NCBI RefSeq assembly: GCF_018336935.1
Contig: NZ_CP068771.1
Coordinates: 2,852,001-2,916,000 of the forward strand
DNA length: 64,000 nucleotides
Direction of reading: 5' to 3'
From: Serratia plymuthica
GTDB taxonomy: Bacteria > Pseudomonadota > Gammaproteobacteria > Enterobacterales > Enterobacteriaceae
Of the stretch, positions 9,270 to 17,506 are shown piece by piece; positions within the stretch are counted from its first letter, which is position 1, and every line of letters begins with the position of its first letter. Under the pieces are notes generated by a model. It was not told the DNA's origin and searched no databases. It worked only from the letters and a program-made list of their open reading frames with translations. Both the position numbers and the translations under genes were made by a program.

Positions 9270-10205
9270 ATGAACATTGCATTATATAATTTAGCCCCCA
9301 TTCTTTTTGCTTTTATCTTGGGGTTTAACTTTAAACGAATTTATTCAAACATCAGTATGTATATTATTGAAAAAATTTCTAATTTTTGCCTTTATTCTCT
9401 TTTGATACTAATGGGGATTACCGTTGGCTTTATACCGGACATTGCAGAAAAACTTGGCAGTGTGGGAATCACTGCCATAAGTATCGCACTAGCGTCATCT
9501 CTATCAATTGCGATAGTTTTGAAAATATTCTATTTAATTGATAAAGATACTCATCGTAGCAACAAGGTACTGGATAATCAACAAGAAGTTGCTTTCAACA
9601 TTATGGGGTATATTAAAGATCCAGTTTTACTTGGTGGACTTGTTATTCTGGGGTTTGCATTCGCATATTATAATATAGCTCCCAGAATCGACTATGACAT
9701 AACCATCTCATCTTTGTTATACTTGCTTATATTTATAATTGCAGTAAAACTTTCATTTTCTGGTTTAAATATAAGAAAAATTTTCTTTAATAAGAAAAAT
9801 TTAATCATGACTTTGTTGACGGTCCTTGCTTCGTACGCAGGCGCTGCCATTGCATCCTGCTTTCTCCCTTTGACCCTCAATCAAAGCCTGGCGGTAAGTT
9901 CTGGTTTTGGTTGGTATACGTTATCAGGAATACTATTTACTAAAATGGGTGATCCATTATTAGGGTCGGTAGGTTTTCTTTGTGACCTTTTCCGTGAGGC
10001 GATAGCGTTGTTACTGATACCTACATTATCAAGAGTTGGTAATGGGAATATTGCTATAGCTGTTGCTGGAGCTACGGCCATGGACGTAACCTTACCCATT
10101 ATTGAGAAACACTGTGGGGTTTCTTATGTTCCCGTTGCATTACTTTCGGGTGGGATTATTACAGTTATTGTACCATTCCTAATTCCATTTTTTTATTCAA
10201 TGTGA
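9270..10205 (+). CDS. LysO (YbjE)-family amino acid exporter
   Basis: Inner-membrane protein of 311 residues with about eight to ten hydrophobic segments. The C-terminal half carries the family signature: SSGFGWYTLSGILF, then GFLCDLFREAIALLLIP, then GATAMDVTLPIIEK. These align with E. coli LysO, which exports lysine and its toxic analogue thialysine. A hydrophilic loop rich in charged residues lies near residues 90-115. The ATG at 9270 is preferred over the TTG at 9267 and starts three bases after the decarboxylase stop, so the genes form an operon. AT-rich codon use matches the two genes before it and differs from the GC-rich surroundings. The cassette context suggests it exports the product of the two enzymes. 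Confidence 0.9.
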   Translation: MNIALYNLAPILFAFILGFNFKRIYSNISMYIIEKISNFCLYSLLILMGITVGFIPDIAEKLGSVGITAISIALASSLSIAIVLKIFYLIDKDTHRSNKVLDNQQEVAFNIMGYIKDPVLLGGLVILGFAFAYYNIAPRIDYDITISSLLYLLIFIIAVKLSFSGLNIRKIFFNKKNLIMTLLTVLASYAGAAIASCFLPLTLNQSLAVSSGFGWYTLSGILFTKMGDPLLGSVGFLCDLFREAIALLLIPTLSRVGNGNIAIAVAGATAMDVTLPIIEKHCGVSYVPVALLSGGIITVIVPFLIPFFYSM

Positions 10206-10214
10206 GTTGAATTC

Positions 10215-10316
10215 ATGCTGAAAACAAAAAGATTATTTGATGATAACCCATATGAAACCATGTTTGAATCGGACAAGGGAAAAGAGCTCAATCGCATAAA
10301 GGTAAATTTAGTTTAG
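10215..10316 (+). CDS. 33-residue ORF, possible remnant of a truncated gene
   Basis: A short AT-rich frame beginning MLKTKRLFDDNPYETMFES and ending in TAG, nine bases after the exporter stop. The opening KRLFDDNPYETMFES resembles the N-terminus of AlaX-type alanyl-tRNA editing proteins, which often start with a K-L-F/Y-x-D-x-P-Y pattern. I recognise this by eye only. If right, this is a decapitated fourth cassette gene truncated by the right-hand junction. The ribosome-binding site is weak. It could equally be a chance ORF. Confidence 0.35.
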   Translation: MLKTKRLFDDNPYETMFESDKGKELNRIKVNLV

Positions 10317-10417
10317 AGAAATTATTATTCAATGCCTACAGTATGCCCTCATATTCATCCTTGGTCGCTTCGTGGCGGCCGCTCAGGTCAACCTGCGTCA
10401 TTCATGTGGGGGCATAG

Positions 10418-10459
10418 CCCGAGAAAGAATACCACCTAGAGGGGGAATTCTTTCTCGGG
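10418..10459. repeat. Inverted repeat beside the right direct repeat
   Basis: CCCGAGAAAGAAT (10418-10430) and ATTCTTTCTCGGG (10447-10459) are perfect 13-bp inverted arms with a 16-base loop. Five A residues follow, then the right direct repeat starts. There is no T-run after the stem in the direction of the cassette genes, so it is not a standard terminator for them. It could be an RNA-stabilising hairpin or part of a recombination junction. Confidence 0.75.
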
Positions 10460-10464
10460 AAAAA

Positions 10465-10527
10465 CGGGCTGGGGTATTTGGGGGTAGGATGCGGGGCAAC
10501 CCCCGCATCCGGCAGCATTAACCGAGA
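10465..10527. repeat. 63-bp direct repeat, right copy, including the 3' end of the wzy-like gene
   Basis: Identical to 6750-6812. Here the last ten bases are the stop codon and two and a third codons of the wzy-like gene (minus strand), and the rest is its downstream hairpin region. The right copy is therefore likely the original sequence and the left copy the duplicate. Placement at a gene 3' end is typical of integration sites that leave the target gene intact. Confidence 0.95.
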
Positions 10528-11771
10528 TCCATTTCGTGCCCTATCCACTCGCCGCTGTCGCGGTTAATAAAGCGCAGATACTGCTCGTACTCTTCTTCAC
10601 CGTAGAACAGATTCAGCAACGGCGTTTTGTAGAACGACTGCCACATTTCCCCCAGCAGGATGGGGCGACGCGGGACATAAATATTCTCGATCAGGTTGTA
10701 GCCGGTGGCCATCAGCATGAAACACAGGAAGAAGTAGTTGAACCTACCGCGCAGGAAAGATCCCTGATGGGCCACGTAGTAAAACAACAGGAACACCGAC
10801 GCCACGCTCGCATAGCGGCTCGCCGCCTGCAGCGAGCTGGAGCATAGGAAAACGAATATCACCAGCCACGCCGCCGCGTTTTTGATATCCCCGGCCTGGT
10901 TACTCATCGGGTTGCCCAGCATATATCCGCCGAGGAACAGCGCCGGAAACAGGATAATCAGGAAATTAATCATTCCGTTGGCGTTGCCGCTGGTCAGATA
11001 GTCGCCGGCATACATGCCCGAGGTATAGACGTCCGAATAACTGTTAATGCCGGAAATCGTAATATGCGACAGGATAAGCGGCAGCGCGAACTTGGCGGTC
11101 ACCAGCGCAATGACGCTGAACAACACCGTCAGCGGGCGGTTCAGGCGCATCAGCCTGCTGCACAGGAAAACCCCGACCAGCAACATGCTGGAAAAGTGGG
11201 TCAGCATGGCAAACACCATCAAACCGAGGGCGAGCGTTTGATTTTTCTTATGGCACAACAGCGTCATGGCCAGGGTCATCACGGCCATGGAGAAACCAAA
11301 GCGCAGCCCCATGGCGATGATAAACGGGTTGATCAAAAACAGCACCGCCACGTGCAGCAAGACAAACTGCCGGGGGGAAAACGTCTTGCCGGAGTGCAGC
11401 ATCACAATATTCAGCGCGCTGAGATAACAGTAGACCGACAACGCGGTGTAAAGCCCCGGAATGACGAAAAAGGGAATGCCCAGCGTTTTAAAAATGTAAA
11501 AGTTGGCATAAAGAACGATATCCACTTTCCCCTGGATCACGTCACCCAGCGTGGTGGCCGAGGTAATGGCCGCATAATTGGCAAAGTGGCGATAGAGATC
11601 CGCCAACGGCGGGATCTTGACGAAAAAGAAAAAAAAGCAAAGCGCTATCAGCAGATAGGCCATCGAGTTTTTCTTTCCCGTACGCAGCGTGGCAATACTC
11701 TGTATCAAAGCAAATACCGGCACCGTCAACAACAGCACGCTGCCGATCACCGTAGAACGTTCAAAGCGCAT
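10518..11771 (-). CDS. Wzy-like polysaccharide polymerase (EpsG-type membrane protein)
   Basis: Polytopic inner-membrane protein of 417 residues with ten or more hydrophobic helices and a large hydrophilic loop after residue 220. It resembles EpsG/Wzy proteins that join lipid-linked repeat units in the periplasm. Assignment rests on topology and position in a cluster that has wzx, wza and wzc but no other polymerase. The ATG at 11771 follows AGAGGA at good spacing; a GTG 30 bases upstream is less likely. It is the last gene of the polysaccharide operon. Its final codons lie in the 63-bp direct repeat. Confidence 0.75.
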   Translation of the reverse strand: MRFERSTVIGSVLLLTVPVFALIQSIATLRTGKKNSMAYLLIALCFFFFFVKIPPLADLYRHFANYAAITSATTLGDVIQGKVDIVLYANFYIFKTLGIPFFVIPGLYTALSVYCYLSALNIVMLHSGKTFSPRQFVLLHVAVLFLINPFIIAMGLRFGFSMAVMTLAMTLLCHKKNQTLALGLMVFAMLTHFSSMLLVGVFLCSRLMRLNRPLTVLFSVIALVTAKFALPLILSHITISGINSYSDVYTSGMYAGDYLTSGNANGMINFLIILFPALFLGGYMLGNPMSNQAGDIKNAAAWLVIFVFLCSSSLQAASRYASVASVFLLFYYVAHQGSFLRGRFNYFFLCFMLMATGYNLIENIYVPRRPILLGEMWQSFYKTPLLNLFYGEEEYEQYLRFINRDSGEWIGHEMDLG

Positions 11772-11821
11772 AATCTTCCTCTGGATGGGTTCGCCCTTCA
11801 CCGCACGTCACGCCGCGCCCT

Positions 11822-12724
11822 TCAGAAGGGAACGCCGCGGAAAAACACGTTGCGGATGATATTTTTCATGTAGACCCCGGCCATCAGGCCGCTGTTTACG
11901 TAGATAATGCCCTTCAGACCGTAGGCAACCCCCGCCAGCCGGCTCTTGCCGTCGGTAATGATTCGCGAATCGATACAGGTATGGCGCAGACGCATAATCT
12001 TGCGCGCCCGGGGCGATATCTGCGGCATCAGCCGCCGCTCGAACTGCATTTTGTTGCGATACCCGATAATGCCTTTCGGGCTGGAGGTGATACGTTCGCC
12101 GTCATGATCATTGTGTACCGCCAGACGCTCATGCAAGGTGCCGATGCGCGCCCCGGCCGCCAGCAGCCGATACAGGAAAATATGGTCCTGGTAGCGCGGG
12201 GTGTTGAAGAAGCCGCGCACCGCAATCGCCGTGCTGCGCCGCATCATGATCATCGGCGTATAGGCTACGCCGGCCAACATAAAGTCCTCCAGGCCGTCGC
12301 AACGGGCTCGGTAATAATGCCCGGCATTAATCTGCCCGTTCTTCAGAATATCCATATCGCACAGGCTGACGTCATAATCGCCCTGGCGCATAAACGCCAG
12401 TTGGTGGGCAATCTTCTGCGGATGGTAGTAATCGTCGTCATCCAGGAAAGTGATGTACTCTCCCGTTGAGCGCAGGATGCCACTGTTGCGCGCCAGCGCG
12501 CCGCCGCCGTTATGCCGGCGCGGGTAATAGATAACCTGCCCCTTATCAATATAACCGGCCAGGCGCTCACGGGTCGCCAGGCGGTGCGCATCGCCTTCCG
12601 GGTTGTCATCCACCACGATGATCTCCAGTGCGCGGTGAGTTTGCGCCAGTACGCTGTCAATGGCGCGCGCCAGCAGCTCGCTGCGGCCATAGGTGGGTAT
12701 GATAACGCTGACTTTGATGTCCAT
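11822..12724 (-). CDS. Family 2 glycosyltransferase
   Basis: 300-residue GT-A fold enzyme, probably adding one sugar to the undecaprenyl-linked repeat unit at the cytoplasmic face of the inner membrane. Seen: VSVIIPTYGRSELLARAIDS at the N-terminus, IIVVDDNPEG, and ITFLDDDDYYHP near residue 100, whose aspartates bind the metal and nucleotide sugar. The C-terminal part is basic and weakly hydrophobic. Donor and linkage cannot be told from sequence. Lies between the polymerase gene and another GT2 gene on the same strand. Confidence 0.9.
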   Translation of the reverse strand: MDIKVSVIIPTYGRSELLARAIDSVLAQTHRALEIIVVDDNPEGDAHRLATRERLAGYIDKGQVIYYPRRHNGGGALARNSGILRSTGEYITFLDDDDYYHPQKIAHQLAFMRQGDYDVSLCDMDILKNGQINAGHYYRARCDGLEDFMLAGVAYTPMIMMRRSTAIAVRGFFNTPRYQDHIFLYRLLAAGARIGTLHERLAVHNDHDGERITSSPKGIIGYRNKMQFERRLMPQISPRARKIMRLRHTCIDSRIITDGKSRLAGVAYGLKGIIYVNSGLMAGVYMKNIIRNVFFRGVPF

Positions 12725-12825
12725 TGTCTTGTTCTACCTATAGGGGGGAATGCATTCGCCCCGTTTAACATGGGCACCGCATGCGGCGCCCCTACGCGAT
12801 CCGGGAATGGGTGAAGACAGCGCCG

Positions 12826-13812
12826 CTATCCGCGCAGACTATAGAGCCGGGCCATCAGGTAATAAGCCAATGGGCTGCGATAGAACAACCGGTTCTTGCT
12901 GCTCAACAATTTGCGCTCTTCTGCGCGCAAACCGGAGTAACGGCGTTTCAGTTCGCCGGTTTCCCGCAGCGCGTCGCGCAGCCCGAAAAAATCCAGCCCC
13001 ACCAGCAAACGCGCCTTCAGCGTGGTGACATAAAGAATCGAATACAGCCCATTCCCCACCCCCTGGCGCCGTCCGCTGTCGGCACCGTCGATCGCGTAAT
13101 CCAGGTCATCCAGATCGCGCCGCTTTGGCGCGCGCGTAATGCCGTTCGGGTTGCTGCGGTATCCCACCAACGGCGTGTCACACATCACGATGCGCTCCGC
13201 CTTCAGGTACAACTGCGGGATTAACTGAATATCCTCGAAATTGCGGCCCTGCGGAAAACGCATCTCGTCGAATAACGTTTTGCGGTAAATACGCGCCCAG
13301 GCAAACCACAGGCTGCGATTAAAGCTGTCCGCCAGCAGCGCCATATGCGCGTCGCGATCCTGCGGGGCGGCATTGCCGGGCACGATGGCCAGAGTACAGT
13401 CCGGCTGGATTTTGCCGTTGTTCATCACGGAAAATCGCTGGGCATTGAATGCCACTATGTCTGCCCGCGGGTTATCCGCCAACAGACAGCCCAGAATGCT
13501 GAAATACCCCTCCAGCAACACGTCGTCGGAGTCCAGGAAACCAACATATTGCCCCTCGGCATGAGCAATGCCGCTGTTGCGCGCCTCACTCAGCCCCTGG
13601 TTAGGTTGCCGCAGGATGCTGACCTGCGGTTTCAACTGCGGGTACCGGCACAACACCTCTTCGGCAATGCCGATGGAGTCGTCCGGGCTGCCGTCGTCCA
13701 CAATGATCACCTCCGCCCAATCAGGCAACTGTTGCAGCACCGAGCAAAGACACGCCTCAATGTAAGCCTCGACCTTATAGACCGGAATAATCAGGCTCAG
13801 GGTGGTTTTCAT
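12826..13812 (-). CDS. Family 2 glycosyltransferase
   Basis: 328-residue GT-A enzyme of the EPS operon. It starts MKTTLSLIIPVYKVEAYIEA and has VIIVDDGSPDDS and VGFLDSDDVLLEGYF, the nucleotide-binding and DXD-type motifs of GT2 family members such as those in O-antigen and capsule clusters. Six bases separate it from the upstream secreted-glycosidase-like gene, so the two are co-transcribed and possibly coupled. The C-terminal 60 residues are basic with an amphipathic helix, which would suit membrane association. Acceptor sugar unknown. Confidence 0.9.
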   Translation of the reverse strand: MKTTLSLIIPVYKVEAYIEACLCSVLQQLPDWAEVIIVDDGSPDDSIGIAEEVLCRYPQLKPQVSILRQPNQGLSEARNSGIAHAEGQYVGFLDSDDVLLEGYFSILGCLLADNPRADIVAFNAQRFSVMNNGKIQPDCTLAIVPGNAAPQDRDAHMALLADSFNRSLWFAWARIYRKTLFDEMRFPQGRNFEDIQLIPQLYLKAERIVMCDTPLVGYRSNPNGITRAPKRRDLDDLDYAIDGADSGRRQGVGNGLYSILYVTTLKARLLVGLDFFGLRDALRETGELKRRYSGLRAEERKLLSSKNRLFYRSPLAYYLMARLYSLRG

Positions 13813-13818
13813 GTTGGG

Positions 13819-15705
13819 TTATCCTTTCTTTTCTGTTTGACGTTGCACTTCTACCGCCAGGCTGCCCATTGAAGACAGCTGCGCGTCGATCTGCGCCTTC
13901 CCTTGCGCCTGCCAGCCCGCAGGCAGATCGAAGCGCGCCGACATCGGCCGGTAGTAAGGGTTGGCGATCAACACCAGGCCCCGCTCGCCATCGATAAACA
14001 GCCGTGCCGGGATGGCGGTATTGTTACCCTGCAGCAAGAGGCTTTCGCCGGACAGCAGGTAAGGGTTAAAACTGACAATCTGCTGCGCCACGCTGGCTAC
14101 GCCCCGCCAAATGGTCTCGAACTCCTGTTGGCTGAAGCCGCCGCGTTGGCGCTTGTAGAACAAATCGGTATAGGAATAAAACAGGATGCCCTTTGCGCCG
14201 CCAATCAAGCCCAACCAGGCCTGATTGCGTATCTCCGCCTCGGTAGGCTGGCGCGCTTTACGTTTGGGCGCGTAAGCGGCGTGATCCATGATCTGCATCA
14301 CCAGCCAGGCTCCCTTGACCTGGCGCGCCACCTGACTGGTGATACGGGTGTATTCCAGGGTGCGCGTCAGATCGGCATCTCTGCCGACCGGGTAAGGATC
14401 GCTGGCCAGCACGTCCGAACTGTTGAAATAGGCGTTGAGCGTGCCGGTTTTGTCCAACACCTGAAACGTCAGGTGATCCGGATCCAGCCGTTTCACCTGC
14501 AGGTGTTTTTCTTCAATCTGCGGCACATACTCCGGCCCCAGTTCATCGTTGATGTACCAGGCCAGCAGGTTAGGTTCATGTTTGAACTTTTCGACGTAGT
14601 TCGCCGTCAGTTGCGGGTAACCCAGTTTGGTTTCCGGGGCGAATCGGGTGCCGGGATACAGGTCTTTCAGCGAGAAAATCACCTGCAGGCCATACTGCTG
14701 CGTTTTGCGGAAATAACGGTTCGGATCGCCCACGGTGCCATAGTTGTAATTCAGCAAGGTGTTGAAACCGGCATCGCGGATGCGCGCCAGATGCTCGTCC
14801 GTCGCCATTTCGCCGTACATGTAAATGCCGAGCGGGAAGAAACGCTTACCCTGTTTCAGGGTATACCCCTGCGCATCCAGCGCCACTTTCGGTTGCGGGC
14901 GGCCGACGCTTATCGGCATCTCGCTGCGCTGGCTGCGTTGAGAGGCCACGTCCGTCACCTGCTGTTGCAGGCGATATTCGCCTGCGGCCAGGCCGGCAGG
15001 CAGCGAGAACTCCACCTGCTGTTTCCCTTCGATGCGGTAACGGCGGCTGTCGCTTTTCACGGCGGTACTTTTCCCGTCGACCAGCGTGCTGTCCACTTGC
15101 ACCTGCTGCGGATCCACCACTTCGATCAGGCTCGATGCCGCGCCATTGCCGGCACGCATTTGGTAGAGCGCCGGGGCAACCGGCTGCCGGCAAACGTAAA
15201 CGTCGTCAAACCAGGCGCTGCCGGTCGTACCGCGACGCAGATAAACCCCCAGCACCACCTTCACCGCCCGCGCCGGCACTCTGAAGTCGCCGGTGACCGG
15301 TTGCCAGCCGCTGGTGCCAAGCACCCCCTGCGGGTAGCTGCCCGTGAGAAAGCGCCCTTGCTCGTCGTAACTTTCCACAAATAGGCCGGCGCCCTGGTTG
15401 TCGCCCTTGCCCTTCAGGTTCTCGCCGCGCACCCAGGTGCCGAAAGCCAGCTGTTGGCCCGCTTTGACCGACAACGTCTGCAGCATGTTGTGATAGTTGG
15501 CCGGGTTGTGATTCTGGTAAAACAGGCTGGCCTGGCCGGTATGGCCGCCGGACACCACCTCAGCGGAAGCCAGCGACCAGCCCGCACCGCCCTGCTCAAA
15601 GCCGGGGTTAGCCAACAGGTTGTCGCCGCAGGGAGCCGCCAGGGCCTGCACGGCCAGCCCGGCGCCCGCCAACAGGCAGGCGAAGGAGAGCTTGCTGATG
15701 TTCAT
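13819..15705 (-). CDS. Secreted carbohydrate-binding / glycoside-hydrolase-like protein of the EPS locus
   Basis: 628 residues with a Sec signal peptide (cleavage after about residue 24, VQALAA). Residues 25-175 look like a CBM4/9-type jelly roll (LLANPGFEQGGAGW ... TGSAWFDDVYV). A second beta domain covers roughly 190-270. From about 285 a TIM-barrel begins (RFFPLGIYMYGEM), with WYINDELG placing a possible acid/base glutamate at E388. A C-terminal beta segment follows. Location should be periplasm or outside the cell. The start at 15705 overlaps the preceding GT2 stop by four bases; longer in-frame starts would run into that gene. Inside an EPS operon it probably trims, releases or modifies the polymer, but no specific hydrolase family was recognised. 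Confidence 0.75.
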   Translation of the reverse strand: MNISKLSFACLLAGAGLAVQALAAPCGDNLLANPGFEQGGAGWSLASAEVVSGGHTGQASLFYQNHNPANYHNMLQTLSVKAGQQLAFGTWVRGENLKGKGDNQGAGLFVESYDEQGRFLTGSYPQGVLGTSGWQPVTGDFRVPARAVKVVLGVYLRRGTTGSAWFDDVYVCRQPVAPALYQMRAGNGAASSLIEVVDPQQVQVDSTLVDGKSTAVKSDSRRYRIEGKQQVEFSLPAGLAAGEYRLQQQVTDVASQRSQRSEMPISVGRPQPKVALDAQGYTLKQGKRFFPLGIYMYGEMATDEHLARIRDAGFNTLLNYNYGTVGDPNRYFRKTQQYGLQVIFSLKDLYPGTRFAPETKLGYPQLTANYVEKFKHEPNLLAWYINDELGPEYVPQIEEKHLQVKRLDPDHLTFQVLDKTGTLNAYFNSSDVLASDPYPVGRDADLTRTLEYTRITSQVARQVKGAWLVMQIMDHAAYAPKRKARQPTEAEIRNQAWLGLIGGAKGILFYSYTDLFYKRQRGGFSQQEFETIWRGVASVAQQIVSFNPYLLSGESLLLQGNNTAIPARLFIDGERGLVLIANPYYRPMSARFDLPAGWQAQGKAQIDAQLSSMGSLAVEVQRQTEKKG

Positions 15706-16445
15706 TGGCGTTTCATCACTGCGCTGTACAAATAGGAAAAGAACAGATAGCAGGACTTCTGATAGGACAGCCCCAGATGGCGGCGGTAGATCTGCCACTG
15801 CCAGTCCGCCGCCTTGATTTTGTTGCCGGACAGCGACTGGGCGGAAAGGCGGTAAAAGGCCAGCGGTTCCGGAATGCAGTACGCCAGATGGTTGCGCGCC
15901 TTTTCCAGCACCGACAGCCACATCACGTAATCCTCATGCCCCACCTTGCTCTGGTAGACCTTGCCCACCCGGCGCTGGTTGTACATGCCGGTCAGGTTAC
16001 CGATCCAGTTGCTTTTCAGCATGTCCTTGTAGGCGATAATTTCGCCGGCGCCGCGGTAGTTCTTCACCCGCGCGGGATCATTTTCGAAGGTGTAATAGTG
16101 CGAACACACCACGTCGTAACGGTTTGTCTTCAGGATGCCGACCTGGCGCGCCAGCTTGTTTTCGCGCCAGACGTCGTCGCTGTCGCAGAAGGCGATATAG
16201 TCGCCGCGCGCCGCCTCAATGGCGATATTGCGGGTTTCGGCCACGCCCTGGTTGGTGTTGTTGCGAATATAGGTCAGGCGATCGTGAATGAAGGGTTTAA
16301 CCACTTCAGCCGTGTTGTCCGTCGAAGCGTCGTCGATCACATACAGATGATAATCCTGATAAGTCTGGTTCAATACGCCCAGGATCGACTCTTTGATAAA
16401 ATCGGCTGCGTTGTAAGCCGGCATGATTACTGACACCTTTTCCAT
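15702..16445 (-). CDS. Family 2 glycosyltransferase
   Basis: 247-residue GT-A enzyme, starting MEKVSVIMPAYNAADFIKES with YVIDDASTDNTAE and YIAFCDSDDVWRENKLA. This short form resembles WcaA/EpsJ-type transferases that extend the repeat unit. It overlaps the secreted glycosidase-like gene by four bases downstream and abuts the GT4 gene upstream (one-base gap), so it is part of one tightly packed operon. Sugar specificity cannot be predicted. Confidence 0.9.
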   Translation of the reverse strand: MEKVSVIMPAYNAADFIKESILGVLNQTYQDYHLYVIDDASTDNTAEVVKPFIHDRLTYIRNNTNQGVAETRNIAIEAARGDYIAFCDSDDVWRENKLARQVGILKTNRYDVVCSHYYTFENDPARVKNYRGAGEIIAYKDMLKSNWIGNLTGMYNQRRVGKVYQSKVGHEDYVMWLSVLEKARNHLAYCIPEPLAFYRLSAQSLSGNKIKAADWQWQIYRRHLGLSYQKSCYLFFSYLYSAVMKRQ

Positions 16446-16446
16446 C

Positions 16447-17505
16447 TTAACCTCCAGCCATAAGCTGTTGCCATTGGGGATATATACGTTCGGGAATGTA
16501 CTGTTGCGCCCGCTCCAGCGAGTGCTGCGAGAAACGTTTACGCAGCTCGCCGTCCGCGATCAGCGCCTGGATGCGTTGGCTAAAGGCGTCGAGATCGCCT
16601 TCCGGCACCAGATAACCGTTGTCGCCATCTTCAATCAGTTCGGCGGGGCCGGTCTGGCAATCAAACGCCACCAGCGGCAGGCCAAAGCTCATCGCCTCAA
16701 TCAGCACCATCGGCAAGCCTTCATAGCGGGACGTCATCAACAGCATCCCGGCCTGGCGATAATGGCTGGCGATATCCGGGGTCGCCGGCAACAACTTCAC
16801 CCGTTCGCCAAGGCCGGCGACATCGATTTGCTGCTGCAACGCGGCGCGATCCGGGCCATCGCCGACGATATGCAACTGCCAGCCCGCCGTTTGCGGCGCC
16901 GCCCGCTGCCAGGCCGCGATCAAACGGTCAAAGCCTTTCTGGTAACACAGCCGCCCAACCGCCAACGCCACCGGCAGCGACGCCTGCTGCGGCGGTTGTA
17001 TCGGGAAGGGTGAAACGTTCTCGATCACCCGGCATTTATGCTCGGGTACCCAGCGGCTGATGGTGGCCAGATCTTTCTTGGTCAACAGCACGGTGCGGTC
17101 GCCCAGCCGGTAGACCAACACCTTCAACCACTTCATCGGCCAGGCATACTGGTGGAAACTGACGTGTTCACTCAGCAACAGCCGGCTGTGCGGGCACAAC
17201 AACCGCAGGTACGGCACCATGATCGACGAGAGTTTGCCCATCGAAACGGTGACTATCACGTCATAGCGGCCGCGCCGCAGAAACCGCGCCAGCCGCCAGG
17301 GCCACAGCAGCGTTCTTCCGGCCATAAAGCGCAACCTCACCCCGGGTTCAAGCGGGTAAAACGCCCTATCGCCGCTGATGGACACCAGATCCACCTGATG
17401 GCCCAGGCGCGTCGACAGTGCGTTGGCCAGACTGCTGGCCACCCGCTCGGTACCGCCCTTTTCGGCGATGTTCTCAATCACAATCGCTACTTTCCGTTGC
17501 TGCAT
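16447..17505 (-). CDS. Family 4 (GT-B) glycosyltransferase
   Basis: 352-residue GT-B enzyme. The N-terminal domain opens KVAIVIENIAEKGGTERVAS, typical of GT4 acceptor domains. The C-terminal donor domain has VGRLCYQKGFDRLI, and SRYEGLPMVLIEAMSFGLP with the E-x7-E signature. It probably adds a sugar from a nucleotide donor to the lipid-linked repeat unit with retention of configuration. The ATG at 17505 follows GGAG by six bases and starts one base past the previous stop. The only retaining-type transferase in the cluster. Confidence 0.92.
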   Translation of the reverse strand: MQQRKVAIVIENIAEKGGTERVASSLANALSTRLGHQVDLVSISGDRAFYPLEPGVRLRFMAGRTLLWPWRLARFLRRGRYDVIVTVSMGKLSSIMVPYLRLLCPHSRLLLSEHVSFHQYAWPMKWLKVLVYRLGDRTVLLTKKDLATISRWVPEHKCRVIENVSPFPIQPPQQASLPVALAVGRLCYQKGFDRLIAAWQRAAPQTAGWQLHIVGDGPDRAALQQQIDVAGLGERVKLLPATPDIASHYRQAGMLLMTSRYEGLPMVLIEAMSFGLPLVAFDCQTGPAELIEDGDNGYLVPEGDLDAFSQRIQALIADGELRKRFSQHSLERAQQYIPERIYPQWQQLMAGG

Positions 17506-17506
17506 G

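Noticed and set aside
6750..10527. Composite transposon explanation for the repeat-flanked cassette
   Set aside because: No transposase, no terminal inverted repeats on the copies and no short target-site duplication; the repeats instead duplicate a gene end.
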